From positions 1,137,599 to 1,201,598 of the forward strand of contig JAIUJO010000072.1 in the NCBI GenBank assembly GCA_023846275.1: a stretch of DNA of 64,000 nt. The letters are read 5' to 3'. This document shows, one piece after another, positions 34,991 through 46,305 of this stretch. This DNA is from Vanilla planifolia. Taxonomy: Eukaryota > Streptophyta > Magnoliopsida > Asparagales > Orchidaceae. The notes below the pieces were generated by a model that did no database searches, had not been told where the DNA came from, and saw only the letters and a list, made by a program, of their open reading frames with translations. How positions within the stretch are numbered: the stretch's first letter is position 1; each line of letters begins with the position of its first letter. A program made the position numbers and the translations under genes.

Positions 34991-35939
34991 ATTTTCCAAA
35001 ACCTTTCTAGAAGGATTAAATACTTGTTATAGTAGAGGCAAAACAGTACTTCAAACTCTTTCACAAGTTGTTGAAACATTAATTATTATGATGAGTCCAA
35101 AGGATTTATTGCAGAATGTGATGGAAAAAAGTGTAATTCTTCATAATTTGATTATAGGTCATGAAATAATGTATTTGTTTAATTGGTGACACTAGAGGTG
35201 AAATGAATTTAATTTTAGAAAGACTTGTGGAAGACATGAATTGAAGACTACACCACATCTAAGACCTTATTCTTTGTGGTGCATTTATAAACGCAACAAG
35301 GAAAGAGTTGAAAAATAGTGAAAATGAAACGTGCTATCACCATAGATAATATTGATGAGGTTACTATGAAATCGTGCCAATATGTGTTTGCTAATCTATA
35401 ATAGTTAATTAATACTATTGGGTTCAAGATGCCATAAACTATTAATGAGCATAAAATTATCCCTTCAAGATTGATTGGAAAAAGTTCCTTATGATTCAAG
35501 ATAAAGAAGTTTTGTAAAGTACATTATTGGTACTAACGAAAGGAAGAGGCCAATGAAGACATACTAAAGATATATGTGACAAAGAAACTTAAAGGAACTA
35601 TTTGATGGGACCCCATTGGAAGTGTCATCCTCTCAAAGATGATAATTGAATAAAAGAATTACTTATTAGAGAATAAATAGAACTTGAATGATAAAAAAGG
35701 GTCTTATAATAAATAGATTGCTTCAGAGCTCATTGAATCCAAAATAGATGATGAAAGTCATGTTAGAATAAAAAATGATAAAAATAAATGACATAACAAA
35801 AAGAAGTAAGGACATGCATCGCAACATGCCTAGAGATTCATTTTAGGCACACCATAATGTGCTCATTGATCACCTCATGCATTATTAAGAAATTGAAATA
35901 GGAAGTAAGAGAAGTTAACAAAAAAACAAAAGAAAGATG
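34991..35939 (+). other. Interior of the D1-D2 element, unreadable
   Basis: Should hold protease or pol if the element was ever autonomous, but no motif was read. The 83-codon minus-strand frame 35499-35248 lacks family features. Confidence 0.35.
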
Positions 35940-36545
35940 CTCATGGGAGAAGGTGCATGATGGTTGGTCAGCCTGTGCTTTACCTCAACCATCGCAAATG
36001 CAGAGTGTAGACAAAAGTTGTGTTGGTTACATGTGTATTATAGTTGCATTGACCCCTACACGCATGAGTACGCACTAAGTATTGATGGTGACTTATGTCA
36101 TGCATATGAAAAGTGCAACCTACTGTGCCTCTCTTGTACAAAAATAATTTGCACATGCATGGTGTTGATGAAACTTGGAAGATGCATGTAAGCAAGGCTT
36201 TCAAGCAAAACTATAAGTCCCATTCACTTGAAAGTTTTTGAGTTTTAAACCTTCATCATAAGGCAAATATCTATTTTTGTATTGAAAATATTAGAATATT
36301 TGTAATTAAATATTACATTTGAAGCTAAATATGAAGGGGTTGAAAGGATCTATAAAAAAATTAAAAAGAATTTAGAGAAAATATAAAAGAATTTAAAGAC
36401 AATATGAAATGCTTGGGAGCAAATTCAAAGAATTTTGGGAATTAGAATTTCAATAATTTAGAATCCCTTGAAGGGAAACTTCTAGTGGCTTCAATCACCT
36501 TGTGGATTAGATAATTTTTATAGATTATTCTTTTCAAAATTTTTT
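35940..36545 (+). repeat. Direct repeat D2 (candidate 3' LTR)
   Basis: Second member of the D1/D2 pair. Two overlapping frames on opposite strands (35964-36191 plus, 36204-35980 minus) lie inside it and mirror each other, which points to low stop density in the relatively G+C-rich part and not to genes. Confidence 0.6.
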
Positions 36546-36614
36546 GTTGTAATGCCCTTAATTTTTCAATTCATTTTATAATGCTTTAGGAGTACGTATT
36601 GAGAGAGGTATGAC

Positions 36615-36990
36615 TCAAGGTGGATAGCTCGAGCATTATTTAGTGAAAAGTTGGTTGACGTAGGATAGAAATACTCAACACAATTTGCTATAAAAAGATT
36701 TGTTTATTTTTTAAACAATAGAGCACTCATGTATTTCAATTCACAAAATAATTGAAGAGATCAACATGCAAAATTGTTTGAATACTTTACAGAGTTTACT
36801 TTTTTTTCAATCATAAGTATGGAGTAGAGAATAAAGTTGCTAATGCATTAAGGAGTCATTCTTGCTTATTTTCAATAATGACTACACATGTTCATCGATT
36901 TCAATTCATTTATGATTCATATATTAATTGTTCAGACAATAGTGATGTCTCACTAGAAGTAAATGCATCACTTGCAAAAAGTTTAAAGTG
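36615..36990 (+). pseudogene. Ty3/gypsy RNase H fragment
   Basis: The plus strand reads ALFSEKLVDVG, then KYSTQFA (36633 on), matching F-F-S-E-K-L-x-x-A-x-x-x-Y-S-T-x-x-x-E. It continues ALMYFNSQN and DQHAKLFEYFTEFTF (to about 36803), matching H-x-x-L-x-Y-L-x-x-Q-x-x-x-x-x-R-H-A-x-W-x-x-x-L-x-x-F-x-F, and then MEYGVENKVANALRSHS-like sequence after a frame change (36815-36870), matching G-x-x-N-x-V-A-D-A-L-S-R. The middle of RNase H is deleted. The next stretch to 36990 fits the linker before integrase. Confidence 0.85.
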
Positions 36991-37330
36991 ATTACCATTT
37001 TAATGATACATTTTTTTGGTAGATCTTGAGTTTGTATTTGTTATACATCTCATAGGGATTATTGTTTGAGGAAATACATGGAGGATGTCTCACAAGACAT
37101 CTTGGTTGAAACAAAATTATAAGAGACATGTGATATTGATTTTTTGGGCATGATGACCCCAAAAAGTATGACTAATAGTTGCATAATATGAAAACTTGCA
37201 CTACATCTAGCATTGCGAATTACGGCCATGGACTATATACCCCATTACCTTTACCTCAATGTCTAAGGGAAGCTAGTAAAGTGAACTTTGCAATTGGATT
37301 ATCAAAAGTCATTAGAAAGTATTACGTGAA
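36991..37330 (+). pseudogene. Ty3/gypsy integrase zinc finger and linker
   Basis: 37077-37105 reads HGGCLTRHLG, matching the H-x-G-G-L-x-G-H-x-G H2C2 finger, preceded by a LLFEEI stretch like E-L-L-x-E. About 120 bases on, 37227-37256 reads HGLYTPLPLP, a very typical G-L-Y-x-P-L-P-x-P block before the integrase core. The C-x-x-C half is weak (around 37180-37215). It continues the RNase H relic 36615-36990 in proper order; the integrase core is cut off by the purine-rich block to the right. Confidence 0.85.
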
Positions 37331-37399
37331 ACAAATTCAAAAGGAATCAAATTATTAATTATAAGGCCATAACTTTTGAAATTCAAAAGGAATCAAATA

Positions 37400-38850
37400 T
37401 AAGATAAGGAATAAAAAGAAAACAATAATAAGAAGGATATGAGTATTGTTAATTAAAAAAATAATATCAATGAATAACAAGAAGAACATTAAAAAAATGA
37501 ATTTATTAATTCTTAAGTGGTAAGAAAATTTATTATATGGACATTATAAAAATAAGTAATAAAAATATTTTATTTTTCATTCTTTTCTTATTCTAAAACA
37601 GAATATTATGATTGAAATTTAAAAAAACATGAGAAAGAATTTATTACAAAGATAATATTAGCAAGAAAAAGAATAAGAACATATGAAAAATTACTAAAGA
37701 AGAAGAATGAGAAAGATGAGAATAAAATTTGAATGTGTACTAAAAGAAAAATGCAAAAAAGAGAAGAAGAACAACATTAATAGAAAAACGAAAGACTAAC
37801 AATTTGATCAAAGAAAGTTATGAATAAAGAAAGTTATAAAAGAAGAGGAAATAAAAGAAGAACAAGAATAAGAAGAATATTGAAAAATAAAACTATTTAT
37901 TAAAATAAATTGTTTTCAAGTATTAAGAATACTATTTATTCTTATTATAACAAATCTCTCTGTTTAATGTTATGAACTATTAATTACATCATAAATTTTT
38001 AATTAATTATAATTATTATTGAGTTGAAACAAAGGAAGAAGAGGACAATGTTAGAACACCATAAAGAGCATGCAAGAGAGGTAACATATGAGAGAGCGAG
38101 AGAGAAGGAAGATAAAAAAGTGTAAAGAGAGAGATGGGAGAGAAAAGTGTGAGAACGTGAAGGATTATAGAAAGGAAATAAGAGGTGATTGTCTAGGAGA
38201 GTTAGAAAAACTGTAGCAAGAAAGCAAAGGCTAATGAGAGTTTGAGATAATGATAAAGTTATAAAGCTATAAAGGAAGATGTGAAGAGAGAGAATTAATG
38301 GCTAAAGAAGAGAGGGAGGTATAGTATTGAGCAAGATTGAACAAAAGAGAGAAATATGGAGTGAACTTAAAGTTTGATGTGCTATGAAATTCTTAAACAT
38401 GAAATATTGATAGTTGTAAAAAATTATATATAGAGGAAGAGAAAAAAAAGAAAAATAATGATATATAGAATATTAAAAAAGAGGGATAAAGAACAATAGA
38501 GAGTGTAATAGGTCAAGATAGTTATAGATGTGGAGACACATGCACATATTTAGAAATAAAGGAGCACTAATGAGAAAGTGAGAAGAGGCAAATGAGAGAG
38601 AAGTGGAAATAAGAAAAAAGATAAAAAAGGGAGATCGTGGGAGAATGAAGATAGTGTATTAGATAGAGAATATTATTGATAAAGATAGATAGTTTAAGAA
38701 GAAATCTAAGAGCAAGAGTAAGAGTAAGTTAAATTGATGTAATGGAAGGGAAATAAATAATGTGATAAGAAAAAGGAGAGGTAGAGTAGATATCAATAAA
38801 GCTTGAGAAGGAAAAAATGAATAAAAAAATAAATTAATAATCTCATGTTG
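37400..38850 (+). repeat. Purine-rich low-complexity block
   Basis: For about 1.4 kb the plus strand is dominated by A and G, first as AAGAA/GAATAAG words (37400-37900), then as GAGAGA/GGAGAG words (38040-38650). Pyrimidines are sparse over long stretches. There is no fixed tandem period. The 64-codon minus-strand frame 38853-38659 (Leu/Phe/Ser-rich) simply reflects this composition. Confidence 0.75.
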
Positions 38851-40619
38851 CAATTGTATTATACAATCAACAACAAAGAAATAGTTTTTTGTTTAAAATT
38901 TATTCATAATTGATTGTAATTTTTTATTATTGTTATAATTAAAACATTAATTCCTAAGAAAAATAATTTATATCATAATGTTAATTTAAAATTTAATAAT
39001 TTTAAATAATAATTATAATTTTTAGAATATTTTTGCTCTAATATGAAGGAATAATATTATAATTCCTATAACTATTCTTTATTTTTCAAATTCCATAAAA
39101 GAATTATAACAAATACAACAATAAAAAGCTTTTTTTATTTATTTTATTACTTTATAATAAACTAAATTAATTTCAATTATTAATTATTTTTTATTTAAAT
39201 AACACACTACCATAAGAATTAGTAGAATAATTTAACTATAATAAATTTCAATAAATACTAACGATTTGATTTATTTTTATAATTGTGATTATGATCATTA
39301 TATTAATCTAATTTATTATAAACTAGAAAAACAATCATAAATAACAACTTCAAAATAATTATTCTATTTATGATAATTGTAGTTGTTAACACTTTTTAAC
39401 AAATTAATTCTAGAGAATAATAACTTGGACTAAGATTATGAATCCGTTTCTTTTGCACTTCTTGCTACTTATATTAGTTTCTAAAGAAATTATTCTTGGT
39501 GATTCTGGATAATTAAATTAATATTTTTAAAATCTCTTTTAACTTAATATTTGTTCAAGATATTAGTTATTATAATGTTGATATTTATAATTATGATAAT
39601 GATATAAAGAATTAATTGTTAACCATATAATTTATTAATAATTATCAATTCGTAATATAATTCTAGTTATTTTTTCTGTTAAGCATACTAAATATTGTTC
39701 CATTTGATTGAAAATTTTAAAATAGCAAATAATATAATTGTGAGTAACAATTATGGTTATAATATTTATATTAAATTATTATGTTATTTCATAATGTTAA
39801 TTTACTCATGGAAGTTACATTTAATGTTATTGTCATTATAATATACTCAAAATAATTGATAAAAATGAAAGTTTTCCTTTTGTTAAATTTTTATTGTGGT
39901 TAAAATCAATAAGTTATGAATAAGAATTATTGATAAAGAGACGATTAATAGGAAACAAAGAAAAACTAGAAAAATTATAATTTTAGATGACGAACATGAA
40001 AACGTGAATAAATTGATTAAAAAGTAGAAGAATAGAAGATTGAGATAATAAAAAAATTTGAAAAAATTGGATGAATTAGTAAAATAAAAATAAAAAAAGG
40101 GAATAAGATGTTGATAAAGGGAAATATGTAGAATAAAGTATAAAATGAACAAAAACATTTATATTGTTAATTAGTAAAAATGATTAAAATTTTTTTAGGT
40201 TTAATAAAAGATATTCGTATTATTAGATAATTGTTTTGATTAATATAGTCAATATTAAATTTTTTATGTTCTTCCATTAATTATTATTGCCATGGCAACA
40301 ATTATTGGTTATTGAGCATTACTAGTTTTCCTTAAATAAAATTTCAATAAGGTTTGTGTTTGTATTATTACAAGGATAATTTTACCAATTAATATCATTT
40401 TTATTGCAAGTAAATGATTAATGTGGTTAGGTAAATAATAGGAACTAAATTCTAGTATTGAATTCAAAGATTGTGAAAAATTAAAATGAAGTTATAACAT
40501 GAAAAAAATTGTCATATTGGCACTATTCAATAAGAACCGTAGGAAGATGAGTGTCCAATACTGGACATTGCATTTGCACATGAGTCGGACAGCTAAAGTA
40601 CATGCAATAGGTGAACTTT
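38851..40619. other. Extreme A+T block
   Basis: Almost pure A+T with TTATAAT/AATTATT words and no motif. The 91-codon minus-strand frame 40158-39883 is Phe/Leu/Ile-rich and explained by composition. Confidence 0.5.
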
Positions 40620-40930
40620 GATGGCACTAATAACTTCTATCATTGTTCTCAAAATTTTCACATGAACTACAGCTTACATTGTTCCTTTGTTCTACTTTAG
40701 ATGTACTTTTTTCATCATCCTTTGCCATGAGACATGTCATACCTTCCTCCTCATTGGCTTGCACTTTGAGTAGCTTGAAAATCTTTCTTTTTCTTCATTT
40801 TATCCTTCTTGTTTTCCCTTTGGTGTCATTGACTTGTAGACACTCCATTCTAACATGGCTAGCTTTTCCATATTCATAGAATCATGGTGCCTCTTTATTT
40901 TACCTTTTCTTCTTTTTTCCAATACCAATT
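40620..40930 (-). pseudogene. copia gag zinc knuckle region
   Basis: The minus strand reads LGKMFYKLVLEKRRKGKIKR (about 40945-40885), FYEYGKASHVRMECLQVND (40880-40825) and, further on, EEEGMTCLMAKDDEKSTSK (about 40757-40700). This is the basic stretch, the C-Y-E-C-G-K-x-G-H-x-x-x-E-C-P knuckle and the acidic N-L-C-L-M-A-x-D-D-E motif of Sirevirus-like gag in correct order. The first two Cys codons are now Phe and Tyr and Gly is Ser. The plus-strand frames 40643-40879 and 40884-41156 are shadows. Confidence 0.82.
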
Positions 40931-42397
40931 TATAGAACATTTTTCCAAATTATTAGGCAAATGTTTAACATCAAAATTCCACTCTTCTTTGAAATCCATG
41001 AAAGAGATGCATGTTGCGTTTGAATCAAATTTCATTAGCTTAAATGCCAATGATTCTTTTTTCTATGGCTCTTGCTTTCATTTGCTTATGAAACCCTACT
41101 GTTCAACCCTTGTATTCATCTTATTCCTAATCATACACAATTCCCAGGGAAACTAAAATATTGTGAGCTAGTTTATGTCCTAAGCCACCTCTATTACCGT
41201 GGTAAGAGGATCATACTCTTTCAGAAAAATTATTTTCATTTTTTTGCAATTTGTACAATAGAAACACTTTTCTAAAATTATGTGCCTTTCTTACAAATTC
41301 TAGAATATTTGTCTCAACGATGTAGTTGAGTGCTTGAACATTTATTTGTGACATTCTCCTTTGGTCACTACTAAGTATGCCAACTGACTTGATCACATTA
41401 GTGCATTAATCTTTAGGTAAATCATAAGGATTAGTGATCCCTTCTCATAGTTTTATGTTAATTATATTGATAAATATTTTAGTTATTTTCTTAATATAAA
41501 AAAATTTACCCTTAAATATTAGTATAGAGATGAAGTAAAAACATTCACTTAATGTTATGCTAATACCAATCATAGTGGAGTCATTCTAGAAACTTAATTG
41601 AATAAACAAATTAATTAGCACAAGTATTCTGATAACCACACTAAAGAATGCTATAAAAATTAAACTTTACATGCTACAAATTTATAAATTATGTAAACTT
41701 AACAAAATAAGTAAAACATATATGATAGATTGCCCAAGTGATTCGACCCACTATTTGTACGAAACTCACTCTAAGACCAACTAAAATAAAATTAGTGTGC
41801 ATGAATCCCACATGGGGAAAGTGAATTATGGGTTTTAAAATACTCTTGCTATTTTTGGATCTTATTTATTATTCGAAAAACTCCTTATAGAAATAGTTTT
41901 AATTAATAGAAAACCATAATATTAAAATATATATATATATATCATTTGTAATTTTTATGATTAAGAAAAGAATAAAATAAAAATTAAAAAATGTCTCAAA
42001 ATGTTTAAATTCTTGGATCAAACTAGAACATAAGTCCTCTCCCTTAACCAAGGTTAAAAGAACATCATTATTACAAAAATTATAACTTGAGAATTTTTCT
42101 TATGGTTGACCTCCAACCTTCTAGGTTTTGTTGGTGCAATTTTAACCCAAGATTATTTGATGTCAAGATTAGCTCGAGTTTTTAATGAGATCAAACTAAA
42201 CTCTGGCTTTTCCAAATGTTGGGCTACATAACTAAAAAGGTAAAAAATTTATAGTAAGGAAAAGAACTTTTGATAGAACTTTTCAATTTCCTACATTTGT
42301 TTATGGATAAAGGAAGATACAATGAGCTAAAAATTATGAATAGTGGCGAGCAAACAATGATGTTTTAGGCTTAGTTTGAAAAGCTTGGAATTTTATT
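40931..42397. other. Unassigned interval
   Basis: Contains a 61-codon minus-strand frame (41396-41211) without a clear domain and an ATATAT word at 41928-41942. It may include further copia gag sequence between the two readable fragments. Confidence 0.35.
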
Positions 42398-42720
42398 TTA
42401 TAGAAATTCATTGTAGGCTCTGGATAGATTTAATAGAAATAGAATATTATGTTCTGTTTGTGCTTGATCCCAGAGTTTTTTTATGTTCGTTAGCCATTTC
42501 ATTAATAATGGTTGGAATTTTTTAAAAAACCTTTCATCATAGTTGTTTGAAAGCCATGAAAAAGTAATTTTATAAGCTACTATCCAATACCTTACAAAAT
42601 TCTTCCAAATTTCTTTTGTGACGACATAATTAACCACTACTGAATTAGCTAATAGATAGGATGAACTTGAGGTATTAGATCCAATTGGACATGATCTTGT
42701 TTGTTAGATCAACAAATGTC
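42398..42720 (-). pseudogene. copia gag capsid (UBN2-type) fragment
   Basis: A 79-codon minus-strand frame starts VVTKEIWKNFVRYW and continues LLMKWLTNIKKLWDQAQTEH and NILFLLNLSRAYNEFL. This matches the T-A-K-E-x-W-x-x-L, S-V-x-x-Y-x-x-x-L-K-x-L-W-D-x-L and F-L-x-G-L-N-x-x-Y-x-x-x-R blocks of the plant copia gag UBN2 domain. Upstream bases to about 42720 extend the similarity after a stop. Its type differs from the Sirevirus-like knuckle at 40620-40930, so the two may come from different elements. Confidence 0.8.
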
Positions 42721-44199
42721 AAAATGAAAGAATTATATACGATTGGATCATGGAGGATTAGATTTGGGCTATTTGATGATGTCATTTAGATCTTCATCAT
42801 TTGATTTATCAACAATAAAGGTGGTAATGATCTCAACCATAGAGTTCAAATTGAAGAGGTATGGGCAACCCAATCCAAGGAAACGTTAACTGACAAGGTA
42901 GAAAGCATGTTAGTTGTCCATAAAGATGGATGAGGTTTCAGTCATCCAATTTGTGCCTCGAAACATCACTTACATAAATGTGAACTGTCAGGCATTTAAT
43001 CAAGGATCAGATTGTGAGATTAAATTCTTACTTTAGCACTGAGCCATTTGATTTTGTAAAAAATTTATTCCCACATGCAAAGATTTAAAAATGTTTCTAC
43101 ATTTTATGCATGTATAATGCGAGTTGAAATGGTGTTTGCTCCCTCATTTTGGGCTTGGAATTTTAACTCTGAGGCCACCTGATTCGTACAGATTTAACAT
43201 ATGTGTGATAATTCTACAAATTGCACTTTTTTTAAAGTTTTTTTCCAGCTCAATCCTTCCCTTACCTTATGTCACATGGGTTCATGACTACACCCTGAAC
43301 ATGATGGGGCTCAAACTTATTTCCATATGTCTCCTAACTCAAGCCTCCCTAAGCCCACTTGACCTTCATTAGCTTGAGCACTTTTTGCTTGGGTCACACT
43401 TTAGTGTTTGCCTAATGTATAGATATATATATATACATACTTTGAAATACAGTTATTTTTGCAACATTTTATTTTTTAAATTTAACTAAAATGAAATTAA
43501 AAAATTCATGTCATATTTAACTAAAGAAATGATAAGTGAGTGAAAAATTGAATCTTAGATGCTTCATAAATCAAGGAAAGGATATAATAATTTTGATACT
43601 TAAGCTAGATTTGCAGTGGATACGAGTAGAGAGATGTAACTTGTGATTAATAATCAATAACCTAACATCTTATTTCATAAAAAAAACTCGTTGCAAATTT
43701 CATATGTATTTCTTCAATCTTTGAAGCTTATGAACACTCGAAGTTTCTTTGAATACTACTAATTTACTATCTTCAAAAATGCATGTCATGTTCTTCAAAA
43801 AGTAATCTGATTCACCCTAAAAAACCTATTTTAATGAAATGCTAATCACTTATGGCTTGAAAAATGCAACACAAGGGTTATCTTGCACGCTTGAGTGATA
43901 TATGTTATTATTCTTAAATATATGCTTTATAAGCCAAAATCTATTAGTGACTTATGAATGTAATTAAAAGAAATTATATTTTTTTTTTGGATCCACTTCG
44001 AAGACATAAAAGTTTGGCTTTATGCAAGTCATTCTAGTATTGAGATCTTAATTATCGATGATTTTAAAAGCATTTTGAGAATTCCTATGTAATTTTGCTT
44101 CCATGCTCTTTTGTGCATAAATTGTAGAAAAATAGTCCAAATTTTAAACACGAAAGCTTGATTATTAAGCTATTTTGAAATGAATGTGTCAAAAGTACA
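42721..44199. other. Unassigned
   Basis: The 82-codon plus-strand frame 43124-43372 lies in a less AT-rich stretch but shows no domain. A short ATATAT run is at 43422-43436. No repeat anchor was confirmed before about 44200. Confidence 0.4.
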
Positions 44200-46305
44200 A
44201 TTTGTGGAAGTGAATGTGAGGTTCTTATAAAAGTTATGCTCTGGAAATGTTTAAATCGAAAGCATTACGGAATATGAGTGATCCATGCTATTTGTTAAGA
44301 CTTCATGTTAAAAGGGAATTTATTTACATTTTTACATGTTTCTTTAGCATAGTATTACTGCATAAATTCTACATGATATCACAATTAAGCATGATGTGTT
44401 TTAAGTTTAAAACATAAGAACTATGATATGACATGGATATTGATTCATAAGTATGATTTCTTCATTTAAAAATTGCTAGAAGATTTTTTGTGCTCAATTG
44501 ATTGAGATAAGGCTATGAACATTATGTTAATGCTTAAAAATCATAACCAAACCATAAGTATTATTCCTGCCAAATTTTTTCTTTTCTTAGGTTTTCATTG
44601 GAAGCTTTTGACTTGCCTATATTAAGTGATATGAGAAATGACTTTGTGCCCTTATGTGAATCTAAATGGCTTCTAACATGAACATAGCCCTTAGTTTCTA
44701 TATGCAAAGCTTGGATGGGCTTAATTTTAATCCATGAAGGTTGGTTAAGCTAGTTATGGTCATAGTTTGTTTACATGGAAGATTTGGTTTTTATTTGGAG
44801 TACTTAAGGATATAGATGAAATTAGATTTATAGATATTGTTGTTATCATATGGTTGATCCATAGTTGGAGCTAAAAAGGACTATATCTAAGGTAGTCCTA
44901 TAACATGATATGCTATATTTGAAAGTCTTAGTTAGTATAAGAAAGTGGATATATCATTAGCAAAGATTTTTCTCATATACTTGTGGAAGATAAGTCTCTC
45001 CTTTAGATATGCATACAAATTGGTTTATATTAATGTTTTTATGACTAAATGGTCCTATGGTTAGACTAATATTATTAACACATCGTAAGCCTTATAAGGC
45101 TACAAATGATATGGAGTATAGATCGTAAAAGGGCATGGTAAATACCTTTCATGAAAGTTGGAGGGCTAAGATTAAGCCTTAAAGATGCAAGTCTTGTCCA
45201 AAGACCTAATTATGTTTTAATGTTGGCTAAGCCCTTAGCTTGATTTCATCTTTTGGTTGAGATTATAAGTGACAAAGGTTAGTTTCTTAGGCATTAGGTA
45301 GAAACTATTGATGGTTATTCAAGTAATGTATAAGTCCCACATGAAGCCTTTAAGAAAGATGCAATGGCATAGTTTTACCTACGAGATTTGGGAGTTACTA
45401 TTTAAACTAATGTGAAGGCATACTTGGTCGATGTAATAATAACTTGGATATTGTGTAAAAATTTGAAGTCAAAATATTTGGGCCATGATAAAAACTAAAT
45501 TGATAGCCTAAATAAGTAATGAAATAATATGAAGCATATTAAACAACATAGATCAAATACTAACAATAGCCATAATGATTAATTCCATTTAGGGAAAGGG
45601 TTTAGAGGAAACCTTAATGTAGCAATGCACTTGATTGTACCCAGGATAACTGCCTTATGGTTCGCAGAGCCTTAGTTACAAAAAATAGATTATTTATTGT
45701 TTCAAGGAAATCGTATGATACCCAAGTATTTTATGCTACCTCATATGGTCGATTTAGGTTTTAAAGAAACTCTTATGATCCCCAAGAAATTCATTATACT
45801 CTAGATAACTAATTTGGGATTTAGCAAGAGCATAAGTACTTAATTTATTTTTTGAGAAAATAATAATGATCCCTAAATACAAATAAATAAATGTTGGAAT
45901 GATGCTAACAGACTATGAAATTAATCTTGAACAATATAAAAATTTAGATAAAATAGACCCTAGATTTTGAGACTTCTAAAAAATATTTTCAGGTTATATA
46001 CCACTACTCCAGTAATACAGAAGTGAACATTTTGCATGATTTGTTGAACATGTAGATGGACAGTTAGATCAATCGTAGGATGTACCAAATTTAGTCCCAT
46101 AAGTGTTAGATGTTGTTCTAGGATTGATGTTAAGGAGTGCTTGTAATTATTGAGGACTCTTACATCCCTATAGCGTTAGCCCATGTGATTAACATTATGA
46201 ATTGTAAAGTGCTACTTCATGTGATGAGAATGGAGTGCAAGGTCATATTATGAGATTATTGAGTATTAAAGGAGCACTACATTGTTTGTGGAACATTTTG
46301 AATTT
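44200..46305 (+). repeat. Long non-coding repeat R, copy R2
   Basis: Partial copy of R1/R3 in the same orientation. Anchors: CATTGGAAGCTTTTGA (44596), GCTTGGATGGGCTTAATTTT (44709; R1 counterpart GCATGGAAGGGCTTGAGTTT at 12388), TATTGAGGACTCTTA (46156) and GAGCACTACATTG (46271). It extends past the point where R3 stops, to the same right end as R1. Confidence 0.65.

Noticed and set aside
35964..36204. Cys-rich protein on either strand (overlapping frames)
   Set aside because: Both strands are open over the same bases because of local composition inside direct repeat D2; neither frame is conserved in D1.
39883..40158. Multi-pass membrane protein on the minus strand
   Set aside because: The Phe/Leu/Ile-rich frame arises from an A-rich plus strand; no start context, no conserved motif and no neighbours support it.
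40884..41156. Plus-strand 90-codon frame as a gene
   Set aside because: It is the opposite strand of a copia gag relic with clear ordered motifs; the plus frame has no domain.
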